Shown: positions 33,180 to 42,195 of the stretch, one piece after another | Position numbering within the stretch: the stretch's first letter is position 1 | Layout: each line of letters starts with the position of its first letter | Source: Caulobacteraceae bacterium | Lineage (GTDB): Bacteria > Pseudomonadota > Alphaproteobacteria > Caulobacterales > Caulobacteraceae | NCBI GenBank assembly: GCA_031291645.1 | Contig: JARLIQ010000034.1 | Span: 30,552 to 94,551, forward strand | Length of the DNA: 64,000 nucleotides | Direction of reading: 5' to 3' | The notes under the pieces: model-generated | The model's input: only the letters and a program-made list of their open reading frames with translations | Databases searched by the model: none | Told to the model about the DNA's origin: nothing | Made by a program: the position numbers and the translations under genes

Positions 33180-35417
33180 CTAGTAGTGAACCTTCAGCGT
33201 GACGCCGTAGGTGAGCGGCGGCCCGTACATGACCGCCGGGTTGGCCAGGACCGCAGTCCGGTTGGCGAAGACGATGTAGCGCTTGTCGGCGAGGTTCTTG
33301 CCCCAGAGCGAGACCTCCCAGCGGCCGTTGACCGAGGTCACGCCGATCCGCGCGTCGAACAGATCGTAGCCGGGGATGGCGTAATACTTGCCGTAGACCG
33401 GATTGACAACCTTGGGGTCGAAGTTCTCGCTCGACTGGACGCTGTAGCCGAGGTGGACGAAACCATCAAACTGGCTGTCCAGGCCATGCTGATAATCGAC
33501 AGAGAAATAGGCCTTGTTCTTCGGCGCGTAGGGCGTCTGCACGCCGTTGGCGCTGAGCGTCTTGCCGCCCGCCGTGCCGCCGCCGCCCGGATAGTTGTCG
33601 TACTTGCTCTCGTTGTAGGTGTAGTTGGCCGAAAGGGTCAGGCCCGGCAGCGGGATCAGGTCGCCTTCCAGCTCGAGCCCCTTGGAGGTGACCGTGCCGG
33701 CGTTGGTCAGGCTGGTGACCTGGACCGTCTGGCCGCCGACCTGCACCGGCACGAAGGTGAACACCTGGAAGGCGTCGAACTTGGAGTCGAACACGGTGGC
33801 GTTCAGGCGCGCGCGCCCGTCCCAGAAGTCCGACTTCAGGCCGGCCTCGTAGTTCGTCACCGTCTCGGGCCGCACCCGGATGCCGGCGGCCAGCTGCGAG
33901 GGAGTGGAGCTGTCGAGGTTCCAGCCGCCGCTCTTGAACCCGCGGTCGACCAGGGCGAACACCATGATCTTGCTGGTCAGGTGGAAGTTGACCCCGACCT
34001 TTGGCGTGAGCTTGTAGGTCGACATGCTGTCGCTCTTGCCCGAGAAGTTGCCGGCCACGAGCTGGTAGGGGTCATGCGCATAGAAGTCGCGCAGGTCCTT
34101 GTCCTCGATGGTGTAGCGAAGGCCGCCGGTCAGCTCGACCTGTGGGATGATCCGGTAGTTCCCGTTGAAGAAGGCCGCGTAGGAATTGGTCTGGACCTTG
34201 GCCCCGATCGGGATGGTGACGTTGGCGTAGAGCGGATAGGGCGACGGCAGGTAGGCCATGCCGGAGCCGAATTCGTCCGCGCTCTTCTCGTCGTTCAGCT
34301 GGTTGAAGTAGTAGAGGCCGGCCACCCAGTCGTAGTGCTCGGTCTTGGGCGAAGCCACGCGGAGTTCTTCGGAGAACTGGTGGGTCTGCTCGCGAAACAC
34401 CGCGGTCAGCAGCGGGAAGGTCGTCACCTCGTTGTTGAAGTTGAGGTATTGGGAGCCGCCGCGCAGGGCCGAGATCGAGGTGAGCTGGTAGCCGCCGCCG
34501 AGCTGGTAATCGACGTTGAGCGCCGTTCCCCAGCTGTTGATGACGGCGTGGTCGTGATTATAGGACTTGAAGTTGTAGACGTCCGAGCCGGCCGTCGGCA
34601 GGTAGGAGTAGTGCAGGGTCGAGTTGAAGTCCCGCAGCCCGTCGACGCTCAGGTTGATGTCCAGCTTGTCGGTCGGCCGCCAGCGCAGCTGAGCGCGCGC
34701 GGCGATCCCGTCCTGCCCCATGTTGTCGTTGTGCAGCTGGACATTGTGGTAGTAGCCGTCGCTGTAGTTGCGGGTGATGGCGAACTGGCCGTCCAGCCCC
34801 GTGGTGATCGGACCGTTGACCAGGGCCGAAAGGCGGTATTCGCCATAGTTGCCGACCTCGGCCTCGGCGGTCCCCCCGAAGGTCGAGCTGGGCTTGCGCG
34901 TGGTGATGCTGATCACGCCGGCGTCGGTGTTCTTGCCGAACAGGGTGCCTTGCGGGCCGCGCAGCACATCCACCTGCTGGACCCCAAGCAGGGTCTGGTT
35001 GTTCAGGTAGGAGCGGCCGATATAGACGCCGTCGATGTAGACGCCGACGCGGGAATCGTAGCCGGCGTTGCGGGAGTAGTCGACGATGCCGCGGATGCCG
35101 TAGCGCCCCTGCTCGCCGCCGTCGCCGAAGGTGACCGAAGGCGCGGCGGACTGGATGTCCTGCAGCTTGTTCACACCGAGCTTGGCCAGGGTGTTGGCGC
35201 TGACGCTTTCGACCGACATGCCGACCGCCTGCATGTTCTCGGCCCGCTTCTGCGCGGTGATCACCACCTCTTCGACCGTCTCCGGCGCGCCGCCGGCGGG
35301 GGGCGGCGCGGTCGCGGCCTGGCCGGCGGCCGCAGCCATGGCGGCGGTCAGCGCCGCGCCCAGGAAGAGCGGAAGGCGGCGCAGGGCGCGCCTCTTCGGA
35401 AGTGTTGAGATCGTCAT
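33180..35417 (-). CDS. TonB-dependent outer-membrane receptor
   Basis: A 745-residue receptor with a signal peptide (LPLFLGAALTAAMAAAAGQA), a TonB box region (ETVEEVVITAQKRAENMQ), a plug domain (VEVLRGPQGTLFGKNT-like block at about 145-160) and a 22-strand barrel ending in an aromatic residue (TLKVHY). It imports a scarce nutrient across the outer membrane at the expense of proton motive force. GGGGGATG stands upstream of the ATG. The neighbours are an MFS permease, an amidohydrolase and a transaminase, which suggests a nitrogenous organic substrate rather than iron; that is inference. Confidence 0.92.
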   Translation of the reverse strand: MTISTLPKRRALRRLPLFLGAALTAAMAAAAGQAATAPPPAGGAPETVEEVVITAQKRAENMQAVGMSVESVSANTLAKLGVNKLQDIQSAAPSVTFGDGGEQGRYGIRGIVDYSRNAGYDSRVGVYIDGVYIGRSYLNNQTLLGVQQVDVLRGPQGTLFGKNTDAGVISITTRKPSSTFGGTAEAEVGNYGEYRLSALVNGPITTGLDGQFAITRNYSDGYYHNVQLHNDNMGQDGIAARAQLRWRPTDKLDINLSVDGLRDFNSTLHYSYLPTAGSDVYNFKSYNHDHAVINSWGTALNVDYQLGGGYQLTSISALRGGSQYLNFNNEVTTFPLLTAVFREQTHQFSEELRVASPKTEHYDWVAGLYYFNQLNDEKSADEFGSGMAYLPSPYPLYANVTIPIGAKVQTNSYAAFFNGNYRIIPQVELTGGLRYTIEDKDLRDFYAHDPYQLVAGNFSGKSDSMSTYKLTPKVGVNFHLTSKIMVFALVDRGFKSGGWNLDSSTPSQLAAGIRVRPETVTNYEAGLKSDFWDGRARLNATVFDSKFDAFQVFTFVPVQVGGQTVQVTSLTNAGTVTSKGLELEGDLIPLPGLTLSANYTYNESKYDNYPGGGGTAGGKTLSANGVQTPYAPKNKAYFSVDYQHGLDSQFDGFVHLGYSVQSSENFDPKVVNPVYGKYYAIPGYDLFDARIGVTSVNGRWEVSLWGKNLADKRYIVFANRTAVLANPAVMYGPPLTYGVTLKVHY

Positions 35418-35590
35418 TCGTCATCCCCCGGGCGGGTTGGCCGCCGCTTGCTGATCGATGGCCCCGCGGGGACGCTCCTCCCCCGTCGCCGCCTTGTGAC
35501 CTTCGGCGATCGGTTGGCTCGCACCATTCGCGCCCGGCGCGGCGGGCGTCTTGGTCCAGGCCGCGGCAAATGGAGGGACCAGGGAGGGCC

Positions 35591-36874
35591 TCAGGCCTCC
35601 ACAGGCGCCGCCTGGGGCTGCAAGCCGTCGGTCTCGGTCGCCGCGAAATCCGGATAGGGGCCAAGCAGCAGGAGCAGGCCCGCGGCCGCCACCGCGACCA
35701 GGCCCACGGCCAGCATCGGCGCCGTCGGCCCGTGGGCGAGCGCCAGGCCCGCGCCGAACAGCGGCGGGCCGGCCGCCGCCCCGACCAGGAAGGCGACGTT
35801 GTGCCAGCTGTAGATCTCGGCCAGGGACCTGCGGCCGAAATAGCGGCCGACCAGCAGGGTCAGAAGATCGGTCTCGGCGCCGCCCGCCGCGCCCCCCATC
35901 ACCGCCCAGGCGATGGCCAGCGGGCCGAAGGTCCTGATGTTCAGCAGGGTCACCGCCGCGGCCGCGGTCAAAAGGACGCCGAACGCTCCGACGAGCGGGG
36001 CGTGCCAGCGGTCCATCATGTGGCCGAAGACGACCCGGCCCAGCAGGAGCGAAAGGCCCGCGATCGACTGCAGCGCGGCCGCTTGGCCAAGGCTCAGCGA
36101 CCGTTCGTGGGTCAGGAGATAGACCGCGTTGCCTGTCATGGCGTAGCCGGCCAGGCCGAACAGGCCCAGCGTCACCATGATCAGCCAGAAGGCTGGCCGC
36201 CGCAGGGCCTGGGGCAGGCTGAAGCCCGCCGCCTCGCGCGGCGCGGCGGGGCGGCCCTCCGCCGCCGGCCCGCCGTCGGCCTGCTCGCCGTACTGGGCGG
36301 GGTCGTCCTTGACGAACAGGGCGACGATCGGGGCGACGACCACCACCAGAAGGGCGGCGATGATCAGGAGCGCGCCGCGCCACCCATAGCCGTCCGAGAG
36401 CCTCGCCATCAGCACCGGCAACAGCGCCCCGCCCGCGCCCTGCCCCGCGACAGCGACCCCGAGCGCAAGCCCCCGCCGACGGTCGAACCAGAGCGAGATC
36501 GCCCGCAGATAGGCGACCGGATTGGTGAAGGCGCCGGCCACGCCGACCACAACGTAGAAGGCGTAGAGCGAGGCGATCGACCGGTTCAGCAGGGTCCCGC
36601 CGGCGATCGCGACCGCGAGCGCGATGACGCCGCAGAGCCCCACCCTTCGGGAGCCGAAGCGGTCGGTCAGCCGACCCACGACCGGCACCGCGGCCGTGGT
36701 CGAGACCAGGAAGACCGACAGGCCCAGCGACATGGCCGTCTGGCTCCAGCCGAACTCGCGCCCGACATAGGCCGTCAACACCCCGAAGGTCGCCGCCGCG
36801 AAGGTCGTGCCGCAGATCACCAGGGCGACCGACGTGGCGGCCACCACGCTCCAACCGCGAAATATCCTCGGCAT
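35591..36874 (-). CDS. MFS transporter
   Basis: A 427-residue, 12-helix permease. Signature A appears after helix 2 (GRLTDRFGSRRV) and again, altered, in the second half (GHMMDRWHAPLVG). The N-terminal GWSVVAATSVALVICGTTFAAATFGVL resembles the monocarboxylate/oxalate group. It lies 173 bp upstream of, and co-directional with, the TonB-dependent receptor and divergent from the amidohydrolase. A likely role is inner-membrane uptake of the substrate imported by the receptor. Confidence 0.88.
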   Translation of the reverse strand: MPRIFRGWSVVAATSVALVICGTTFAAATFGVLTAYVGREFGWSQTAMSLGLSVFLVSTTAAVPVVGRLTDRFGSRRVGLCGVIALAVAIAGGTLLNRSIASLYAFYVVVGVAGAFTNPVAYLRAISLWFDRRRGLALGVAVAGQGAGGALLPVLMARLSDGYGWRGALLIIAALLVVVVAPIVALFVKDDPAQYGEQADGGPAAEGRPAAPREAAGFSLPQALRRPAFWLIMVTLGLFGLAGYAMTGNAVYLLTHERSLSLGQAAALQSIAGLSLLLGRVVFGHMMDRWHAPLVGAFGVLLTAAAAVTLLNIRTFGPLAIAWAVMGGAAGGAETDLLTLLVGRYFGRRSLAEIYSWHNVAFLVGAAAGPPLFGAGLALAHGPTAPMLAVGLVAVAAAGLLLLLGPYPDFAATETDGLQPQAAPVEA

Positions 36875-37029
36875 GGCTCACCCCCGCTGACGCGACGGAA
36901 CGAGCCTAGCGCCGGGATTCCCCCTGTCGCCCGCCCGCGGGCCCTGGCCCATGCATTTTGCGGGTTCTGGACCACGCCCGCGCATCCTAAAGCCCTTCAA
37001 TGCGCCGAGGTCGCGAGAGGGGCGAGGAC

Positions 37030-38667
37030 ATGGACGAGACCACCATCTTCCAGGCGCGGAACATCATCACGCTCGACCCGCGCCGGCCGACCGCCAGCTG
37101 CGTCGCCGTGCGCGGCGGCCGCATCCTGGGCGTGGGCGAGATGGACGAGCTGGCGGGCTGGGGCCCGCACCGCATCGAGCGGCGCTTCGCCGACCACGTG
37201 CTCGCGCCGGGCTTCGTCGAGGGCCACGCCCACATGATGACCGGCGCCCTCTGGACCTACGTCTATGTGGGCCACATGGACCGGGCGGACCCCAAGGGCC
37301 GCCTCTGGCCGGCGCTGCGCGACAACGCGGCGCTGATCCAGCGCCTGCGCGAGGCCGAGGCCGCGCTGCCGGCGTCCGAACCGCTGATCGGCTGGGGATT
37401 CGACCCCCTGTTCATCGACGGCCCGCGGCTCAGCAAGGTCGAGCTGGACCAGGTGTCGGCCACCCGGCCGATCCTAGTGCTGCACTCCAACCTGCACCTG
37501 CTCACCGCCAATTCCGCCGCCCTGGCGCTGGTCGGCTACGACAGGTCGACCACCGTGCACGGGGTGATCAAGGGCGAGGATGGCGAGCCGGCGGGAGAGC
37601 TGCAGGAGTTCGGGGCCATCATGCCGCTGTTCCGGCGCCTGAAGCTGGACATCGAGGGCGTCGCTTCGGGCGACAGGACGATGACCGCCTTCGCCGAGAC
37701 GGCGCGGCGCGCGGGCGTGACCACCATCACCGACCTCGGCCGCACCCTGCGCCAGGAGCACGTCGACGAGCTGCTGGCCTTCACCGGCCGCGAGGATTGT
37801 CCCGTCCGCATCGCGCCCATGCTGCTGTCGCAGTTCAAGGGGGTGGACGAACTGATCGCCGATGCGAGCGCCTTCGCCGCCCAGAACACCGCCAAGCTGC
37901 GGCTGGGTGCGATCAAGATCGTCGTGGACGGCTCGATCCAGGGCTACACCGCCCGCGTCCTCTGGCCGGGCTACTACAAGGGTGTCGACCAGGGCATCTG
38001 GAACGTCGCGCCCGAACAGCTCGACGCCATGGTCGAGCGGCTGAACGCGGCCGGCCGGCAGATCCATATCCACGTCAACGGCGACGAGGCCTGCGAGGCG
38101 GCGCTCGACGCGCTTGAGAAGGCCCTGGCCAGCCATCCGCGGCCCGACCATCGCCACACCCTGCAGCACTGCCAGATGGCGAGCCCGGCGCAGTACCGGC
38201 GGATCAAGGCGCTCGGCCTGTGCGTGAACCTGTTCGCCAACCACCTCTACTATTTCGGCGACAAGCACTATGAACTGACGCTCGGACCGGACCGGGCGGA
38301 GCGGATGAACGCCTGCGGCGCCGCAACGGCGCTCGGCGTGCCGCTGGCCATCCACTCCGACAGCCCCGTCACCCCGCTCGCGCCGCTGTTCACCGCCTGG
38401 TGCGCCGCCAACCGGATCACCGAGAGCGGTCGGGTGCTAGGCGCCGGCGAGCGGATCGGCGTCGTCGACGCGCTGAAGGCCATCACCCTGGGCCCCGCCT
38501 TCACCCTGAGGATGGACCATGAGATCGGCTCCATCGAGACCGGCAAATGGGCCGATTTCGCCGTGCTGGAGGCCGACCCCCTGGCCGGCGGGCCCGAAGG
38601 CCTCAAGGATGTCGGCGTCGCCGGCACGGTGCTGGCCGGCCGGCCGATGATGGAGCCGATGGGATAG
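37030..38667 (+). CDS. YtcJ-like metal-dependent amidohydrolase
   Basis: A 545-residue amidohydrolase-superfamily enzyme. The first metal pair is HAH in GFVEGHAHMMTG near residue 63. Later blocks are IHIHVNGDEACE, HTLQHCQMASP and LAIHSDSPVTP, which supply the remaining histidines and the catalytic aspartate. It hydrolyses a C-N bond in an amide, N-acyl or cyclic amide substrate. There is no signal peptide. I chose the ATG at 37030 with GAGG just upstream. CobW begins one base after its stop, suggesting that the GTPase serves this metalloenzyme. Confidence 0.88.
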   Translation: MDETTIFQARNIITLDPRRPTASCVAVRGGRILGVGEMDELAGWGPHRIERRFADHVLAPGFVEGHAHMMTGALWTYVYVGHMDRADPKGRLWPALRDNAALIQRLREAEAALPASEPLIGWGFDPLFIDGPRLSKVELDQVSATRPILVLHSNLHLLTANSAALALVGYDRSTTVHGVIKGEDGEPAGELQEFGAIMPLFRRLKLDIEGVASGDRTMTAFAETARRAGVTTITDLGRTLRQEHVDELLAFTGREDCPVRIAPMLLSQFKGVDELIADASAFAAQNTAKLRLGAIKIVVDGSIQGYTARVLWPGYYKGVDQGIWNVAPEQLDAMVERLNAAGRQIHIHVNGDEACEAALDALEKALASHPRPDHRHTLQHCQMASPAQYRRIKALGLCVNLFANHLYYFGDKHYELTLGPDRAERMNACGAATALGVPLAIHSDSPVTPLAPLFTAWCAANRITESGRVLGAGERIGVVDALKAITLGPAFTLRMDHEIGSIETGKWADFAVLEADPLAGGPEGLKDVGVAGTVLAGRPMMEPMG

Positions 38668-38668
38668 G

Positions 38669-39595
38669 ATGCCGAAGGCGGGCCAGAGGCCTCCCCTGCC
38701 GACCACCGTCCTCGGCGGCTTCCTGGGCGCCGGCAAGACCACCCTGGTCAACCACCTGCTGCGCCACGCGGGCGGGCGGCGGATCATGGTGCTGGTCAAC
38801 GATTTCGGCGAGGTCCCGATCGACGCCGACCTGATCGCCGGCGAGGCGAACGGCGTCCTGTCGCTGGCCAACGGCTGCGTCTGCTGCTCGACCGGCGGCG
38901 ACCTCCTCAACGCCCTCACCCTGGCGCTCGACGGGCCGACGCGGCCGGACCACCTCGTGATCGAGGCCTCCGGCGTGGCCGACCCCGACCGCCTGGCCGA
39001 CGTGGCCCGGGCCGAGCCCGACCTGACGCTCAACGGGATCGTGGTGCTGGTCGACAGCGGCCGCATCGACGCCCTCGCCTCGGACCCGCGCCTGGGCCGC
39101 CAGGTCCGCGACCAGCTCGCCCCGGCCCACCTGGTGATCCTCAACAAGCAGGATCGCGGCGCGCCGCCGGGGCTGGAGGCGCGCATCCGCCAGCTCGCCC
39201 CGGGCGCCGCCATGGTGAGCGCGCGCCACGCCGCCGCGCCGGCCGACCTGGTCCTGGGCGAACTGGCGACGCCCGGCGGCGGATGGCGCGCCCGCGCGGT
39301 CGAGGCGCCCTCGCACGAGGCGGTCTTCGCCCGTTGGTCCAAGGTTGGCGGGCCGCCGACCACGCTGGACGCGCTTGGCGACCGGCTGGCGCGCCTGCCC
39401 GCGGGCGTCGTGCGGCTAAAAGGCTTCGTGGCGCTCGGTGACGGCGCCATGGCCCTGGTCCAGGCCACCGGCGACCAACGCGAAGTCACCCGCCTGCCCC
39501 CCACAGCCGCCGCCGGCCCCACCCGGATGTTCGCCATCGGCCTCGCCGGCGAGCTGGAAGCCGACGCGCTGGACGCCCTGTTCGCCGAGACCTGA
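38669..39595 (+). CDS. CobW/COG0523-type G3E GTPase (metallochaperone)
   Basis: A 308-residue GTPase. Walker A is GGFLGAGKTT (16-25), the metal-binding CxCC is in NGCVCCSTGG near residue 70, switch II is in IEASGVADP, and the guanine motif is LNKQD. A CobW C-terminal domain follows (RLKGFVALGDGAMALVQ). Family members insert Zn, Co or other metals into client enzymes. It starts one base after the amidohydrolase stop, so that metalloenzyme is the probable client. A histidine-rich metal-sensing loop, common in zinc-specific members, is absent. Confidence 0.88.
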   Translation: MPKAGQRPPLPTTVLGGFLGAGKTTLVNHLLRHAGGRRIMVLVNDFGEVPIDADLIAGEANGVLSLANGCVCCSTGGDLLNALTLALDGPTRPDHLVIEASGVADPDRLADVARAEPDLTLNGIVVLVDSGRIDALASDPRLGRQVRDQLAPAHLVILNKQDRGAPPGLEARIRQLAPGAAMVSARHAAAPADLVLGELATPGGGWRARAVEAPSHEAVFARWSKVGGPPTTLDALGDRLARLPAGVVRLKGFVALGDGAMALVQATGDQREVTRLPPTAAAGPTRMFAIGLAGELEADALDALFAET

Positions 39596-39618
39596 CGCCG
39601 CGGAACCTGCATGACCGC

Positions 39619-39632
39619 TTGAGCGAGATCAA
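39619..39632. promoter_or_regulatory. FNR/FixK-type box TTGAGCGAGATCAA
   Basis: A perfect TTGA-N6-TCAA palindrome in the 108-bp gap upstream of the NodT-HlyD-ABC exporter operon. The centre lies about 79 bp before the start codon. Known binders of this core are Crp/Fnr-family regulators, which in Caulobacter relatives are FixK and FnrL. No such regulator is in the window. Confidence 0.6.
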
Positions 39633-39703
39633 CGCCGCGCGGGCCTTTGCCCCGTAAGGCTTTGCGCACGGTGGGGGTTGGACCCTCCGGGTTCGAGGAC
39701 ATC

Positions 39704-41125
39704 ATGGCGCGCGCCTTCCGAAGTCTGTCGCTGTGCGCGGTGCTTCTGTCCGGCTGCACGATGGCGCCGGCCTATGTGCGGCCGGATGCGCCCATCTCGG
39801 CAAGCTACCCGGGAGCGCCAGAGCCAGCTGGCGACTCGATCGCCCGCGTCGGCTGGCGCAGCTTCTTCGCCGATCCCCAGCTCCAGGCCCTGATCCAGGC
39901 GGCGCTGGACAACAACCGTGACCTGCGGGTCGCCGCCGGCCGGGTCGAGGCTGGGCAAGCATCCTACAAGATTCAGGGCGCCCCGCTCCTGCCCAGCCTC
40001 AGCGCGCTCGGCCTGGGCCTGCGCACGGGGCTGCCGTCCGACCTGTCTCTGACCGGCAGCCCGACGACCGCCAACTTCTTCGCCGGGGGGCTGAGCGCGA
40101 GCTGGGAGCTCGACGTCTGGGGCCGCCTGCGCAGCCAGCGGCAGTCCGCGCGCGAATCCTACCTGGCGAGCGAGGAGGCGCGCCGCGCCGTCGTCGTCGG
40201 CCTGATCCGGCAGGTGGCCGACCGTTACCTGCTTGAGCAGGAGTACGCCGAGCGCATCGCGCTGGCCGACCAGACCATCGTCAACCGCCAGGAGGCGCTG
40301 CGCATCGCCCGGCGGCGCTATGAGGTCGGGTCGAGCTCCAAGCTGCCGATGACCCAGGCCCAGACCCTGCTCGGCCAGGCCCAGGCCGCCTTGCAGGCGC
40401 TGGAGCAGGCCCGCGCGCAGAACCAGGACGCCCTGGTGCTGCTGGTCGGCCGCCCGACGGAGATCCCGCGCTCGCCGACCAGGCTGGCCGACGCCGATTT
40501 CGCGCGCAGCCTGCCGACCGGCCTGCCCTCGGCCCTGCTGGTGAACCGGCCCGACATCATGGCCGCCGAGCACCAACTTCGCGCGGCCCACGCCGACATC
40601 GGAGCGGCGCGGGCGGCCTATTTTCCGGACATCAGCCTGATGGCGGCCGGCGGGACCGCCAGCGGCCAGCTGGACCGGCTGTTCAGGGCGGGGAGCGGAG
40701 TGTGGAGCTTCGCGCCCCTGGTCACCGCGCCGATCTTCGAAGGTGGCAAGCTCGCCGGGAACCTGGCCAGCGCCAAGGCCGAGCGGGACATCGCGCTCGC
40801 CACCTACGAGCAGTCGATCCAGTCGGCCTTCCGCGACGTCGCCGACGCCTTGGCCGCTCGGCGCTGGCTGGGCGAGCAGGTCCAGACCACCCAGCAGACG
40901 CTCGACGCCCTGGGCGAACGCGCCCGGCTGGCCGACCTCAGCTACGCCAACGGCCGCGCCACCTACCTTGAGGTGCTGGAGGCCCAGCGCGACCTGTTCA
41001 CGGCCCAACAGACCCTGGTCCAGCTTCGCCGCGCCTACCTGGCCAGCGAGGTCGATCTCTACGCCGCCCTGGGAGGCGGCCTTTCCGACGGCTCACGACA
41101 GAACCAGGCGGGCATGGCGCGATGA
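39704..41125 (+). CDS. NodT-family outer-membrane efflux lipoprotein (third)
   Basis: A 473-residue outer-membrane factor. The signal ends in the lipobox LLSGC (C18), followed by [12 protein letters not shown]. Both efflux repeats are complete, with [32 protein letters not shown] in the second. GAGGA lies five bases before the ATG at 39704. It is the first gene of an operon with a HlyD adaptor (4-base overlap), an ABC fusion and an ABC-2 permease. Having the outer-membrane factor first is the reverse of the other two exporters here. Confidence 0.92.
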   Translation: MARAFRSLSLCAVLLSGCTMAPAYVRPDAPISASYPGAPEPAGDSIARVGWRSFFADPQLQALIQAALDNNRDLRVAAGRVEAGQASYKIQGAPLLPSLSALGLGLRTGLPSDLSLTGSPTTANFFAGGLSASWELDVWGRLRSQRQSARESYLASEEARRAVVVGLIRQVADRYLLEQEYAERIALADQTIVNRQEALRIARRRYEVGSSSKLPMTQAQTLLGQAQAALQALEQARAQNQDALVLLVGRPTEIPRSPTRLADADFARSLPTGLPSALLVNRPDIMAAEHQLRAAHADIGAARAAYFPDISLMAAGGTASGQLDRLFRAGSGVWSFAPLVTAPIFEGGKLAGNLASAKAERDIALATYEQSIQSAFRDVADALAARRWLGEQVQTTQQTLDALGERARLADLSYANGRATYLEVLEAQRDLFTAQQTLVQLRRAYLASEVDLYAALGGGLSDGSRQNQAGMAR

Positions 41126-42195
41126 CGAAGATCAACCGGACCTGGCTGTTGCGCGGCGCCGTCCTCGTGGCCGTCTGCGCGCTCGCGCTGGCCGCCTGGC
41201 TGGTCCTGAGGCCCAAGGGGCTGGGGGACGGCGTCGTCAGCGGCAACGGCAGGATCGAGGCGACCGAGATCGACGTCTCGGCCAAGACCCCCGGGCGCCT
41301 GCTCTCGGTGCTGGCCGACGAGGGCGACCAGGTGAAGGCCGGACAGGTCGTCGCCGTGATCGACACCCAGACGCTCCAGGCCCAGCGGGCCGAGGCCGAG
41401 GCCCAGCTCCAGGCCGCCCTGGTCGCCGTCCAGACCGCCGCCAGCCAGGTGGCTCAGCGCGAGAGCGAGCGCGCCTCGGTGCTCGCCGGCGTGCGCCAGC
41501 GCCAGGCCGAGCTGAACGCGGCGGCCAAGCGGCTGGCGCGGTCCGACACCCTCTCGCGCGAGGGCGCGGCGGCGGTGCAGGAACGCGACGACGACCAGGC
41601 GCGGGTCGACGAGGCCACGGCGGCGTTGGGGGCGACCCAGGCCCAGGTCGCGGCCGCCGAGGCGGCGATCAAGACCGCCAAGTCCCAGGCGACCGGCGCC
41701 CTGGCCAATGTCGACGCGGTGCGCGCGAGCATCCAGCGACTGGACGCCGACATCGCCGACGCCACCCTCAAGGCGCCGGAGGACGGCCGCGTGCAGTACC
41801 GCGTCGCCCAGCCGGGCGAGGTGATCGGGGCGGGCGGCAAGGTGCTGAACCTGGTGAACCTGTCCGACGTCTACATGACCTTCTTCCTGCCCGAGACCGT
41901 CGCCGGGCGCGTGGGCCTTGGGACCGACGTGCGCATCGTGCTGGACGCCGCGCCCGAGTACGCCATTCCCGCCAAGGTCTCCTTCGTCGCCGACGTGGCC
42001 CAGTTCACCCCCAAGACGGTGGAGACGACCAGCGAGCGGCAGAAGCTGATGTTCCGGGTCAAGGCGCGGATCGATCCGGCGCTGCTGCGCCGCCACCTGC
42101 AGCAGGTGAAGACCGGGCTACCCGGCGTCGCCTATGTGAAGATCGACCCGCGCGCATCCTGGCCGCAGGCGCTGCAACTCAAGACCCCGGAATGA
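41122..42195 (+). CDS. HlyD-family adaptor of an ABC exporter (YbhG/YhiI-like)
   Basis: A 357-residue membrane-fusion protein. A single helix ([21 protein letters not shown]) is followed by [34 protein letters not shown], the lipoyl half typical of YbhG/YhiI adaptors, then a long alanine/glutamine coiled coil (about 85-205) and [23 protein letters not shown]. It couples the RbbA-like ABC transporter to the NodT duct. Both ends overlap the neighbouring genes by four bases. Confidence 0.9.
   Translation: MTKINRTWLLRGAVLVAVCALALAAWLVLRPKGLGDGVVSGNGRIEATEIDVSAKTPGRLLSVLADEGDQVKAGQVVAVIDTQTLQAQRAEAEAQLQAALVAVQTAASQVAQRESERASVLAGVRQRQAELNAAAKRLARSDTLSREGAAAVQERDDDQARVDEATAALGATQAQVAAAEAAIKTAKSQATGALANVDAVRASIQRLDADIADATLKAPEDGRVQYRVAQPGEVIGAGGKVLNLVNLSDVYMTFFLPETVAGRVGLGTDVRIVLDAAPEYAIPAKVSFVADVAQFTPKTVETTSERQKLMFRVKARIDPALLRRHLQQVKTGLPGVAYVKIDPRASWPQALQLKTPE

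Noticed and set aside
33186..35408. 740-codon plus-strand open frame opposite the TonB-dependent receptor
   Set aside because: It is the antisense shadow of a GC3-saturated gene. The translation is low-complexity (Val/Gly/Asp/Arg) with no domain, while the minus-strand product is a clear receptor.
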